DNA from: Astrothelium macrocarpum | Lineage: Eukaryota; Ascomycota; Dothideomycetes; Trypetheliales; Trypetheliaceae | Length of the DNA: 64,000 nt | Reading direction: 5' to 3' | Assembly: GCA_021030915.1 (NCBI GenBank) | Contig: JAGEMR010000005.1 | Location: 434,001-498,000, forward strand | Shown: piece by piece, positions 53,310 to 64,000 of the stretch | Layout: the number at the start of each line of letters is the position of its first letter | Position numbering within the stretch: the stretch's first letter is position 1 | The notes under the pieces: model-generated | What the model was told of the DNA's origin: nothing | The model's input: the letters and a program-made list of their open reading frames with translations, nothing else | The model's database searches: none | Program-made: the position numbers and the translations under genes

Positions 53310-55000
53310 ATGAGGTGAGATTGTTAGGGCGCCAGACTTTCACCAACGCTCGGCTGGTCCGCGAAAGCCACTGAAGAGAGCCACACAACAAAACATCAGT
53401 CAGCTCGTTGCTAACGCAAGTGCCGTGAATAGGTCTGATTCCGTCAAGCCACTTCAACGGCCAATCGCATCTCTCACCATCTGTTTCATCTTATGGAAAA
53501 TCCTACTGATTATCATCGCTCGAGCCAGTCCTGGCCCCGGCTACGACACCTCCTCAACCCTACTAATGGTAGAGAATGGCTACGGAGCGGATGAGGGCGG
53601 ATCAGCTCCCGCCCTCGCCACGCGCTTGATGCGGTGGGATGCCATTTATTTTGCGAAAGTCTCAGAACGTGGCTATGTCTACGAGCAGGAGTGGGCATTC
53701 GGCTGGGGCTTTACCAAGCTGCTCTCCCTACTCATCAAAGGCACTCTCCGTTAAGTCGCTCTCTACAACACATCACAGCTAGCTAGGTAGGTTTATGCGC
53801 TAATACAATCTCCAGCATTTCGACATTCACCACCATCCGTTGAAACTTTTGTCTGGGCTGGCGTTATTGTTTCTCATTTGTCTCATTATACGTCTGTGCT
53901 GATTTTATACTTTCTCGTTCAAAAATTGCATTTAGCAGAAGCGCGTAACAGGACGGCTTTTGCGACGGCTATATTGCACATTTTTTCGCCGGCAGGAATC
54001 ATCCTCTCAGCACCGTATACAGAATCATTTTTTAGTCTTTTTAGTTTTGCAGGTACAGGCCTGCTGCTTTATGGCACATGCCCCCCTTGTGAGCAAAGGA
54101 ATTACCTACAAGACTTGTTCATTCTAGCTGCAGGAGCACTACTTGGTATTGGTACTACGGCGCGCGGTAATGGCTTATTCAGTGGCTTAATGATCGCTTA
54201 TGAGTTCATCCGTGAACTATACAAACTTTTCCAGAATTCAACATCCTTCCAGATATGGCGAAGGCTGATTTCTCTCGGATTTGCGGGTTTATTCCTTGGT
54301 GCCGGATTCGCCGTGCCACAAGCCGTTGCTTTCTTTGAGTTATGCAAGAAGGATTCGAGCAATCAATACCCAAGAGCATGGTGTAGTTCAAGTCCTTTAC
54401 CCAGCGTCTATACGTGGGTTCAGAAGCATTATTGGTAAAGGGTGCTAGTCGAGTGGCTAAGAAGATTGCTAACATCATCGAAGGCCCGGTAATGGATTCC
54501 TGGAGTACTGGACGATGTCCAACATACCGCTATTCATCTTGAGTGGCCCTATGCTCTACATCCTGCTTACTTCGGCTGTTGAGTCCTGGCAATTCGGAAT
54601 GAAAACTCTCGGACATAAGCACCAAGAGCTCAATGCGATCGAGAACAAGGAAGCATCTACCCACACGGTTGATGTAGAGTCCCATCCCGATGATGGTAAG
54701 GCAGTAAACAAGGCCGCTTTGTGTCGGCTTGCTCTCGTGCAGCTGGTTGTTGCAGTCTTGGCTCTCACTTGCTTTCACGTCCAAATAATTAATCGGATCT
54801 CTTCAGGCTATCCACTTTGGTATATATGGATCGCTTCTCAAGTCAGCGGTTATCCTTTGACACGTACAAAGCCTTCGGAAAAGACCGTATCAGCCACCAA
54901 AAAGAACACCGGACGACGAACACAACTAATTGTGCGGGGCATGATCATGTACGCGGCAATACATGCGGGTCTATTTTCGAGTTTCCTTCCTCCAGCCTGA
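53310..55000 (+). CDS. GPI18: GPI mannosyltransferase 2 (GPI18/PIG-V)
   Basis: An ER membrane enzyme that adds the second mannose to the GPI anchor precursor. Secure exons are 53433-53749, 53816-54434 and 54484-55000. The frame before 53433 has no ATG; a 5-nt first exon ATGAG (53310-53314) spliced by a GTGAGA intron to 53433 restores MRSDSVKPLQRPIASLTICF and 487 codons in total (486 residues if the start is at this position, within one residue). Diagnostic parts are ARASPGPGYDTSSTLL, RLMRWDAIYFAKVSERGYVY, ETFVWAGVIVSHLSHY, IFSPAGIILSAPYTESFFSL, GTTARGNGLF and QIINRISSGYPLWYIW, ending AGLFSSFLPPA. RWDAIYF and APYTESFF are the conserved catalytic-side motifs. The extreme N-terminus is uncertain. 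Confidence 0.88.
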
Positions 55001-55754
55001 CTTCTAAGAAAAGCCAAATCCCGAGCAAGCCAGACTTCACGATGTCTCACTGGTCTGCAGACTTGACTTTGAGAAAGCGCTGACAAAAGCGCTGCTTGAA
55101 TGCATACTAGCGATATCGCGGAGAGACTCTGCTTATGATAATATGATATGAAATAGTCATAAGATCTGCTTCGTTAGCTGCGCCAGAGCGCTTAGGCGTT
55201 CTGCAGCTGAATGCCATCATCATATTCAGATGCTCTCAAAGTTCAAGGGATATACCCAGGGAATGGTCAACAAATATTTCACCGACACATTATCGAGTTT
55301 TGTAAGGTCGTAATGGGCCTTGCGTTAGCATTGAGCAATTTCGGAGCGCAGCAAAAATTCGTCTTATTAACTTATTGGGCTTGCGTGGCATAGAGCACAT
55401 TCTCCGATCCCAAGATCTAAATGAGGAGGTGTCTTAGATTTGACCTGTTACTAATGAAGACTGATGATGGACTGTACATGTGAACCATGTGTGAATTGTG
55501 CCGCGATTACGCAACCGGTCGCAAGGACAACCAGGAGTGCTTTTGTGTCTACAAGATTTAGTATCTCAGGATGGTAGGACCCCGTTACGAAGAAGGCTAC
55601 TTGGTCAAAAATGCCAGAGGTCCGCATATGCACGGTCGCATTTAGAGACTGAGTCTCAAAGTAAAAGCTTTGTGGCTCTTGAGGAGATTTTTGATAAGCT
55701 TGCAAGTTTTGTGACATTCGAAATAAAATCAAGCACCTACAGAGGTTTCCTAAA
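55001..55754. other. Intergenic between convergent GPI18 and dehydrogenase genes
   Basis: About 750 bp of 3' sequence with no supported feature. Confidence 0.4.
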
Positions 55755-57463
55755 TCAGGAGGCGACTTGAACTAAGATCTTTACCTGCTTGTCCTTTTCA
55801 GCAATTAAGGCTTTGATCCCTCCTTCCACAACATCTTCTAATTGTATGCATTGCGTGATCATCTTGGATGGCTTTAGCGCGCCTATTGTGACGAATGGGT
55901 CAGCAATCCAATACTACACGCGATTGACAGACTAAATCAGGTCGCATTCACATACCGGAGCCTAATGCATTGACGACTTCTTCAAAGTCTGGTCTTTGAT
56001 AGCCCAACACAGCTTGATATTTTGCTTCTCGGAATACGAGCATATTCGGTTGAAACGGAATTTCCTTCTCCCAACTTCGAATTCAAGAGCTGTTAGCTAC
56101 GAAGTCAAAGTCTACCACGGTTGAGCTCACATTGCCACGTTGACGACGGTTCCTCTCGGCTTGACTGATAAACACGCGGTGTTGATACTGGCGGGAACGC
56201 CGGCGCAATCAAACACAATGTCTGGCCCGTCTCCATCACTCAGTTCCCAGCTCATTGCTACAAGATCGTGGGTCCAAGGGTCGAGTACATGATCTTCAAC
56301 ATTGAGGCTTTTTAGCGCTTTAATCCTTTGTGCTGTCGAGATTCAGTGCCACTTACCTGCTCCAAAATCTTTGGCAAAGGCTTGTCTCGCCGCCGACACT
56401 TCGGATACAATGACCTCGCCCACACCACGGGCCCTGAGACATTGGACAACCGCAAGGCCAATGGGACCACCTCCCAAAACAAGCACGACCGAAGACCGCG
56501 TCAAAGGTGAAGCGGAAGTTGCATGCCACGCCACTGATAGCGGCTCAACCAAAGCTATTCTAATTAATCAGACATAACACTTTATCTTGGAACGGGTTTT
56601 ATTGCTGCTCACCACTTAGCTCTAACGGAACGTTTGGTGGAAGCCTTCATTCACATAAGCCATCAGTCTTATCGAGGGTGTCTGGAAGGGGCCTTCACGG
56701 GATAGCAGCTCTGCTCGGGACAACGACGAAATCACTCAATCCACCTCCACCACCTGAAAGAGGAGTATCAGAACATTTGGGAGTTTCGAATTATCAGAGC
56801 CTAAGCGACTTACCACTCAATCCTATAAAGCCTCCTTTCGGACAAGCATTCTCAACATTGTTTTTGCAGGCTCCACACTTTCCACAAAAGATGCTAGGTT
56901 GTACTGCGACCTGAATAATAAGTGGACGGTCAGAACTTGGACTTGGTCGCTTAAATATCAATATTTAAATGAGTGCTTACCTTCTGACCTGGCTCTAATC
57001 CTAAGACACCAGTTCCAATTTCTGTCACTGTACCCGAGAATTCATGCCCAATGGTAATAGGTAAGGTCTCGCCCGTTATAGGATGCGGTTTATCCTTTGG
57101 TGCAAAACTCGGGCCTCCTTTGCCATAATCAGAACGAGCGAGCTGCAGGCTTTGCAACTAAAGCAACACCTCAAGCTTTCTAATTACCCTGATATTCATG
57201 GAGATCTGGTGCGGGTGAGTAGCTTTCAATGCCGATGATAAGAAAGAGCAGCGTACCTGTTCCGCAGATGCCGACGAATGCTGGAGCTATCTACAGTACC
57301 GCTTGATGGGTTACCTCCAAGTTTCGTGACAAATTGACAGGTCCATTGGTCAGGAAGAATGACCCATGCTCAAACACACCTTGACCATACCCTCGCTGCA
57401 CTCCGGTTCAGGAATGTCCTCGATCCGGATATCTTCTTTCCCATAATACCTTACAACACGCAT
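55755..57463 (-). CDS. (R,R)-butanediol dehydrogenase-like zinc alcohol dehydrogenase
   Basis: A medium-chain, zinc-dependent NAD(P) dehydrogenase. I join 11 exons: 57463-57380, 57290-57257, 57205-57188, 57117-56981, 56910-56814, 56753-56699, 56644-56613, 56554-56357, 56332-56131, 56074-55956, 55882-55755. They total 1104 nt, or 367 residues. It begins MRVVRYYGKEDIRIEDIPEP. Catalytic zinc ligands are C in VGICGTDLHEY, H/E in TIGHEFSG and E in ALVEPLSVAWHA. Structural zinc cysteines are in FCGKCGACKN...ACP. The NAD-binding loop is VLVLGGGPIGLAVVQCL. It ends KILVQVAS. Likely a 2,3-butanediol/acetoin-type enzyme, but the substrate is not proven. One exon is only 18 nt. Same strand as the next three genes. 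Confidence 0.87.
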
Positions 57464-58118
57464 TTCGTTTGTCGTTTACGTGATGTTTCTTGGTAAAGAA
57501 TATCCCCGCCGCAATGGTGTAAAATATCAACTCGACCTAAGCCTGAGAAAAGCAAACTGATTCATCTTTCCCATGCAACCGTTCGATCGAATGGATATGA
57601 CATAGTGAATGGTGGGGAAAAAAGCCATTTGCTCGGTAGCCGCTGTACCCCACATGCTTCTCCGTATACCTTACCACGCTTGCATACACTATAGATATCT
57701 TGGCCACAAAAGAAGCATCGTCAATAGTTAGAGTAAGGGCAGATGACTACTGTATTTTACATGGGCGGAATGGGCTATAGGAGCCAGCTCGCAAAGTTGT
57801 CCTAATTTCCGATTCTCAAGTTGACTGAGTGTTATGGAAATACCTAGGCAAGCCTGCAGATGTTTCCCGGAAGACTTGTACAATTAGCGGTTGTCAGTCG
57901 TCTGCACTCGGTCCGAAATATGTTCATATAGAATAGAACGCCAATTGCGATCAATGAATCAGTCCTCTATTATTACTGCAACTTCTATAGTGAATATAGC
58001 AGAACCGTTTTCAATCTGCTTGCTTATTGCTCTGCAGCAAACTTTCTTGCGATCTTATGATATGGACCGAGAATGAGGGCATAGACCTTCACTAACCATG
58101 AAGAGAGCTACATTGTAA
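57464..58118. other. Intergenic, dehydrogenase promoter
   Basis: About 650 bp; nothing specific recognised. Confidence 0.4.
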
Positions 58119-59279
58119 TCAATTAGTGGAAACCCGATGTCCTGCAATTGGTTTCGGCAAATAAAGCTCTTCGAGATATTTGATATCCTCCTCGCTCAGC
58201 CGAATCCTACTATTCTCGACTGCCTGATCAATGCGTTCCTTGCTGGATAAGCCGATTATGGGATTTGTACCTTTTGCAATGCACCATGCGGTAGCAACGC
58301 CAGCCATAGAGATATCATTTCTTTCAGCAATTTCTTCAATCCGATCAGTGATAGCTTTGTCGACTTGGGTTTCTCTAGACCGGATCAAGTTCCGCAGAAA
58401 TTGGTCTTAGAGCGAAGTATTAGTCATTGATCATTCACCTCAGAGTGTCCAGCTCACCTGATTGTTCGCGCGTCGTGTCTCTTTGATTCCATGGTCGGGT
58501 CAACGTACCCCTGGACAAGGGCGACCATGGAATCAAGCCCACACCCGTGTCTTTGCAATAAGGTATCATCTCACGCTCTTCTTCACGGTAGAGCAAGTTA
58601 TAAAAATTTTGCATGCAAATGAACTGATGCCACCTATGCCTTTCTGCAATATTTTGTAGCGCTTGGAACTCCCAGGCGAACATGGATGACGCTCCGATGT
58701 ATCTATTATGATTGATCAATAACGCTTTCTAGATTGCTGGATTGCAAAGCAATCAGTATCAACTCACCGCACTTTGCCAGACCCGACTACATCGTTCAAT
58801 GCCTTCATAATTTCCTCACGAGGAGTACCGTGATCGAGTCGGTGTATTTGTAAAACATCAATGTATGTCCCAAGCCTCTTGACGCTGTTATCCACTGCAT
58901 CCAGAATGTGCTTGCGACTGAGACCGACTCGGTTCACCCAATCATTGTCATTGGTGGAGAGATCAGCAATTTTGGGCTGGTCGCCTTCTTGATCCACGCC
59001 AAAGTAGCATTTTGACAGAATGACAACCTTGCTCCGCGGGATGTTGTATTCTTTAAGGGCCCTGCCTATAATCTGTTCACTTGCTCCATTAGAGTAAACA
59101 TCTGCAGTATCCCATGTGTTGATCCCCATGTCGTAGGCGTGCTTGAGTAGAGGGAGCGATTCTTCTTCGTCCAGTACCCATTGCTGCCAATCTGAGGTGC
59201 CATACGACATTGCCCCAAGGATGACCTTGGACACTTTCAAGCCCGATCGGCCGAGGTTATTATAGGCAATTTTTTCCAT
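58119..59279 (-). CDS. Aldo-keto reductase
   Basis: Three exons, 59279-58768, 58702-58458 and 58405-58119, give 347 residues. A cytosolic NADPH-dependent reductase of the AKR fold, of the Tas/YajO (AKR9/11-like) kind. The catalytic tetrad is D57 and Y62 (INTWDTADVYSNGA), K90 (VVILSKCYF) and H146 (VLQIHRLDH). Further motifs are YIGASSMFAWEF at the first junction, LIPWSPLSRGTLTRPW and the cofactor-binding PIIGLSSKERIDQAVE near the C-terminus. The ATG at 59279 (MEKIAYNNLGRSGLKVS) is the family start; the upstream codons are not conserved. The substrate is not predictable. It lies between the dehydrogenase and the peroxisomal isomerase on the same strand. Confidence 0.9.
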
Positions 59280-59780
59280 CGCCGTGATAGTCTTTCTTCT
59301 CCGTCCTGTTGTTTTCAAAATGCAAAAGAGGCTGGTTAAGTCTCAGTGACTCTTATATTCGCCCGATGATAAGGATACATTTCTTGGGAATTGGCGAAAT
59401 TTCCATCGTATGACTCTCAAAAGTTTAATCTCACGAGTGTGATTTGTGACAGAGTCTTTGCAGCCGTGTCTCCACATTGTTCTTGTGCTGGCAGCGAGGT
59501 ATTCTGCAGGTTCGCGAGTGATTGAATACGTGGTTATGATCATGGGTATCCTGTCCATAGCACTGAATTGGAAGGAGTTGAGATCAAGGCACACTGCAGC
59601 AAAGCCCGAATTCACGGTCCTAATCGCCGACTAGCTTCACCATGTTTGGCGATAGCTTCAAAGCTACCGCCAACGCCGCGTTTGCCGCCAAGTCATATGT
59701 TTTTAATGGACAATTGGCTTTTCAAGTTTGCCGTTTGTTAGAAAATATCTCGATATCCTGCTTTAGGGTTGCCCCTTTTT
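59280..59780. other. Intergenic with imperfect palindrome
   Basis: About 500 bp upstream of the aldo-keto reductase and downstream of the enoyl-CoA hydratase/isomerase gene. It contains the dyad at 59646-59673 and nothing else recognisable. Confidence 0.45.
59646..59673. repeat. 28-bp imperfect palindrome
   Basis: Arms of 13 bases pair at 12 positions around a CA loop (TTGGCGATAGCTT / AAGCTACCGCCAA, one A-C mismatch). It could be a protein-binding dyad upstream of the reductase or a 3' hairpin of the neighbouring gene. Confidence 0.75.
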
Positions 59781-60679
59781 CTACAACTTCGATAATCTAT
59801 TAGTCTCCCAAGCTTCTACACGTTTTCTTCGCTCGTCCTGCTGCCTCAGATCCCTCTCGTTTCTCTGCTCTTCTTCTTTTACCTCTAAGCCATAGTTTCT
59901 CAATCGCTCTGCTGTTTCTCTCCACATTTCCTGCTTCAAAAGTCCATAGACACCACCTGCCTTACCTTTCAGACCCAGCTCATCGATCCAAGCGAGGCAG
60001 TCTTCCAAGCCTCCCAGAGAATCTACCATGCCTTCCTTTAGCGCCTCTAGTGCTTTGTACCGTTTCGCTTCTAGAATCATGTTTCGCAATGTTGCAGCAC
60101 CAAGCTTTTGCCTGAACACCGACATCATCGCTGGTCTTAACGGAACACCCAAGTCTAATTCGTTAAGACAAAGATATCCCTTGTGTGGATTCATAAAGCG
60201 ATAGTCGTGCATCATGGCGAGCATGAGGGCTCCGGCAAAGGCATGGCCATTGATGAGCGCCACTGTCGGCCAAGGATAGGTGATTATTCGGGCCCACAGA
60301 GCATAGAGGGAATTAGGAAAGAAGGTTGTGGGATCCGCAGATGCAGATTCTAGATCGAGGCCATTGCTGTAGAATTTCGGAAGCGAGGATGTGGTGATAA
60401 TTACACCCGGCGAATGCTTCTCTTGGAGAATGTCGAGGGCAAGGACTAGTGTTTGGCAGAAGGCCTCAAATGGAAAGACCCTGTCAGCAGAGAGCTCTGA
60501 GAGCAGTGATAGTCGAGTGACTAAGAAAAGCCTCACAAATAGAAGCTGAGTCTTACGGTGGTAAGTCGGTTGTCAGGAGGAAGTTGAAAGCTTAGGAGGT
60601 AGACGCGACCCAAGTCCTCGCATACGAGGCTCCCGTTCGGCGCGATCGGAAGCGAGAATAGAGCTTTGCCTAGCCCCAT
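59781..60679 (-). CDS. Enoyl-CoA hydratase/isomerase family, peroxisomal
   Basis: Two exons, 60679-60557 and 60494-59781, give 278 residues. The crotonase fold is shown by GRVYLLSFQLPPDNRLTT at the N-terminus, VIITTSSLPKFYSNGLDLES (first oxyanion loop) and PTVALINGHAFAGALMLAMM with HDYRFMNPHKGYLCLNELDL (second loop and core). GVPLRPAMMSVFRQKLG follows. The last three residues are SKL, a type 1 peroxisomal targeting signal, so it probably acts in peroxisomal fatty-acid beta-oxidation, perhaps as a delta3-delta2-enoyl-CoA isomerase. The C-terminal region is a charged helix. The exon 2 start is inferred from phase (GAG|CTC acceptor) and is the weakest point. Confidence 0.85.
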
Positions 60680-61042
60680 GGTCAGACGTCGCGGATGGCT
60701 TGCAGCTTTGTATGGGCCTCTCAACCTTTGACGGTGAAGCTGATGGATGTAGCCAGTCCCTCATGCCGGAGTATGCTCGAGCTAGCTCCTATCGATAACG
60801 AGCAGGATTATCTCGAGCCTCGGCAATCTCTACCTACTGATCCGAGAACGGCCGAATCTCGCGCGAACATCGTGAAGACTTTCTTTCACTTCAAGGTCCG
60901 TGTGATGAATTATTTGTTTCAATTAGGCTATGCCAAAAGACATGATACTCATGAGCCTTTGCGCCTCATGCAAGCCAGTAAATGTGTGGTATCTAATATG
61001 CAAAAGTTCCCGAACTCCTTTTATGCCGTCCCGCTTGAACGT
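60680..61042. other. Intergenic between enoyl-CoA isomerase and NRAMP
   Basis: About 360 bp. An antisense open frame of 122 codons (60695-61063) lacks motifs and overlaps both neighbours, so it is not called. Confidence 0.4.
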
Positions 61043-62920
61043 CTAACCTTTCCCCATAATTAGTAAAATGATGAGTGCGGCATTGATGACGACAATGAAC
61101 AGCCACAATAGGATTGCCAGACAGGCGGTGATGAGGTTATTGCGCATCTTCACACCGCCTGGGTGCTCGTCTTCCGTGCCCGGCACGGTCATGAAGCGAT
61201 TGAGGCATGTGAAGTAGATGAGCGGAGCGCTAAGAAAGGGCAACAGAACGCTCAACGCCACTTGAGAGGCCTGTAGAGCTGCTGATAGACCGGTCCGGCC
61301 AACAGCCCCAGCGATAATGATGCTAGGTGTGATTGAGATGGACCGGGTGAATAGACGTCGAACCCATGGCTTAATTTTCCAGTTCAGCGAGCCTTCGCTG
61401 ACCAGCTGACCAGCAATGGTGCAGACAATGCCCGCTGAGATACCGGACAGAAGGAGGGCAAGAGCAAATACTGTGCCAGCGATAGGAGCCAAAGAATGAG
61501 AAAGAAGGTCATGAATGCTGAATAGGTCTGCATTCGCCGCGCCTGGAGTATTGGAAAGAGACGCACCTGCCACAATGAGGATTGCGCTATTAACAAAAAG
61601 GGCAAATATAAACAGTGATGTGGCGAGTTCTACGATGGAGTATTTGAGACAAGAGCGGATGGCCATAAGGGTGGGCCGGTAGGGCTCTTCATCCTCATCC
61701 ATTTGGTCTTCCGGCTTTGGTGATTCGGCATTGCCATTTTGAACGTCAAATTCCCGAAGTCTTGACTGAATGATGCCGCTACCCAGATAGAGACTGTGCG
61801 GCATAACGGTAGCGCCAAGAATACCAGCAGCCTGATAAAGTCTATGACAGGTTTAGTTTCTTAACAATTTCTCATGCCCATGCAGCACATACCCATTGGA
61901 TTGTATTAGAGCAGATGACGGTAAGAAGCCTTTGAAGACTTCACCAACGGTGGTGTTCTTGATCAAAGATAGCTGAAAGCAAAAACATATGACGACTCCA
62001 ATTACTAAGGCAGCAACACCCAGTTCAAAGATGCGAAGACCTCTCATAGAGCCATTAGGGTTATAGAAAAATAAGATAAAAATTACGTCCGCGATTGAGA
62101 TAGCGCAACCAGCGACAAGAGGTATCTTTAAGAGTAGGTACAGTCCGATAGCTGTACCAATGACCTAAGAAAGTAATGCTCAGCATGGCTTTGCCATAGA
62201 CGCAGAGTGGGTGTAGGCTTACCTCAGCAATATCTGTAGCAATGATCGCACATTCGGCGAGAAAATACAATATATAGTTTAACCATTTGGGAAGATGGGC
62301 TCTGCAATTTTCCGCAAGGTTTTTACCGGTGACCGATCCGAGTTTGACGCAAAGACATTGCAAAAATATGGCAAATAGATTCGAGAGAAACACCATGAAA
62401 AGAAGCTTGAACCTGTAAGAAGCACCAGCCGAGACATCTGTAGCATAGTTTCCTGTGTTCGCAACGTAAGTGAAAGTTTTCCGGAAATATCAGACAATCT
62501 CTCATTACCTGGGTCAATGTAGGCAACTGAGACCATAAATCCAGGACCAATGAACTTGGCATATTTGATTAATGTAGTTCGAGCTCGCCGTAAATTATCT
62601 TTCGAGCGAGCAACTATGACGCTCCGACGAATGTTTCCAAGTGATCCTGTACGCGATCCTCTACGGGAGCTACTTGACCTGTCCAAGTCCGAAAGTCCCG
62701 GCGCTGAATTAGTCTGGAGGGCTACTGCCAGAGCTTCATTCGAATTATATGTAGACTTAACAGGTAATTTGGCTTGGACAGGGAGCTGAGGAATTGAGAT
62801 GGAGCTTTCCCGCAGTCCTAACTCTTTCTGCTCGTTTTGATCGTCTTGCACGCCTTCCTCATTGGGCACCGAACAAGATGTGCCTTCGTCTTTGGCATGT
62901 TCTTGTGAGGACGTCGTCAT
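61043..62920 (-). CDS. NRAMP-family divalent metal transporter (Smf-like)
   Basis: Four exons, 62920-62509, 62452-62223, 62164-61893 and 61841-61043, give 570 residues. A cytosolic N-terminus of about 110 residues precedes the transporter core. TM1 carries FIGPGFMVSVAYIDPGNYAT, the DPGN metal-binding motif, completed across the first junction. TM6 has AAGILGATVMPHSLYLGSGI with the Met-Pro-His motif. Other segments are LCVKLGSVTGKNLAE, ECAIIATDIAEVIGTAIGL and TIAGQLVSEG followed by SLNWKIKPWVRRL. These families import Mn, Fe and other divalent ions with protons at the plasma membrane, vacuole or endosome. In yeast, Smf transporters are regulated through Rsp5 and Bsd2; the Rsp5 gene is in this window, but no PY motif was noticed here. 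Confidence 0.93.
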
Positions 62921-64000
62921 TACGTAGAACGAACTCCAACGTATTGAATTCGAAAAGTTCTTTTGGCTTGGGTGGAGATTGAGAAAGAGATCGACAAACA
63001 GTGCATCGACTTGCAGATTGTGGATGGATCAGAGGCATTGGAGAGAACAGACATTAAACATGCAGATTTGCAAGCAATGAGTTCTGGAAGGACAAGGAGC
63101 GACGGAGGCCAGATCCATCGTAGAGCGGTTGTATATAAGAAATCCAGCTTCCCCTAGCCTGCGGTTACGATTCCTTCCGAGCCCCACGACCCTGCCCCGA
63201 GGCTTCAAAACTGTCGGAGCTTTTGTCTCACGTGAGCCGCATTGGGAAAAAGCCCGTTTATCTAAAAAAGAAAGCTTGTATTGCTTAGCTTAATCATCAG
63301 AGGTGAAAAGATCGACTATCGATTTGACCAGTCATGTCATGGCGTCACCAGCGTCATGCCTGAGAGGGTCCAATCTCAAAAATAATCCTCGCAAATTCGG
63401 AGCAAGCCTGGAAGATAGCTGTGTGGGGTTGACAAAGACGGATTGGCCCGGCTAGGCAGCTCACAATCGCCGAAGGGCAAGCACCGCGGCAATTTGGATG
63501 TCAGGGTGCAAATGCATCATCTACTTTGTTCTACTTGACACGACTGTCAGTACGGTAGGTAAGACCACACGCCATCACTTCATTCCATCATCAAGTCATC
63601 CGCCACCAGACCCACGTTAAAAACAGGCTTCGAACACCCAGTCGCAGAACTCCACATCTCCCGCTGTGATCTCCGAAGTATTGCCAGGCTTCTTCTTCAC
63701 CGTCCTATGCCAAATTGACGCGGGACTGCGAATCCGAAACAGTGGGCTTCATGCATGCTGTCGGCCCCCGACGTGTCAATCCCCTAAATCATGCTGTATA
63801 ATTATGAAAGAAAACAGCTTGGAAGAAATGACAAGTTGATGCGCTGCTGTGGCTGAAAAGTTCAGATCAGCTTGTTTTAGGAGAGGAATGCAAGAATGTT
63901 GACCGCCGCCCAGTCTTGTAACTCCAATTCACCGAAAATTTCCGAGATTTGTTGATCATGACCTCCCTGTGAAACATGTCCTCTAGTAGATATAATAGCC
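62921..64000. other. Intergenic, NRAMP promoter
   Basis: About 1.1 kb to the window end. Apart from a possible TATA element near 63132, no gene, RNA or repeat could be supported. Confidence 0.4.
63132..63139 (-). promoter_or_regulatory. Possible TATA element of NRAMP gene
   Basis: The sequence TATATAAG on the plus strand (CTTATATA on the coding strand) lies about 210 bp upstream of the NRAMP start codon. Position and composition suit a TATA element, but this is weak evidence. Confidence 0.25.

Noticed and set aside
60695..61063. 122-codon plus-strand frame between the crotonase and NRAMP genes
   Set aside because: It overlaps both neighbours antisense and lacks any motif.

Overview
The window is nuclear DNA of a filamentous ascomycete (Pezizomycotina). 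The signs are short GT-AG introns (mostly about 45-130 nt), densely packed monocistronic genes on both strands, and fungus-specific families: a PTH11/rhodopsin-type receptor, an AHC1-like zinc-finger protein, a GPI-anchored 8-cysteine surface protein, RID1, MIC12 and a fungal STAND/NLR. I cannot name the class or genus. No transposon, tRNA, rRNA or CRISPR array was recognised. Exon junctions were worked out by hand from reading frame, splice dinucleotides and family conservation; most multi-exon models sum to an exact multiple of three.

Layout. 0.7-11.9 kb: NAA10 N-acetyltransferase, UTP25, a large PNP-NB-ARC-TPR NLR, eIF3f, TAF13 and Kish. 12-20.3 kb: AHC1-like zinc-finger protein, Alba-like protein, a 76-aa small ORF, an SPX/Vtc5-like membrane protein. 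22-33 kb: MPP10, Cwf18, a PPR protein, a near-perfect 119-bp palindrome, mitochondrial bL17, MIC12, Pab2. 34-44 kb: Rsp5 ubiquitin ligase (10 exons, 810 aa), the GPI-anchored CFEM-like protein, a rhodopsin-type receptor fused in frame to a FucP-like MFS transporter, and an MDP-1 phosphatase with a repetitive Lys-rich tail. 44.6-55 kb: YTH-domain m6A reader, RID1, a conserved unknown, GPI18. 55.7-63 kb: four same-strand metabolic/transport genes: butanediol-type dehydrogenase, aldo-keto reductase, a peroxisomal (SKL) enoyl-CoA hydratase/isomerase and an NRAMP metal transporter.

Most genes are conserved housekeeping functions: ribosome biogenesis (UTP25, MPP10), translation (eIF3f, bL17m), transcription and RNA processing (TAF13, Cwf18, Pab2, YTH), secretion and GPI anchoring (Kish, GPI18, Rsp5), and mitochondria (MIC12, PPR). 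The unusual material is the NLR with a nucleoside-phosphorylase/ATP-nucleosidase-type effector domain, the receptor-transporter fusion, the CFEM-like protein with altered cysteine spacing, the palindrome, and the low-complexity extension on MDP-1.
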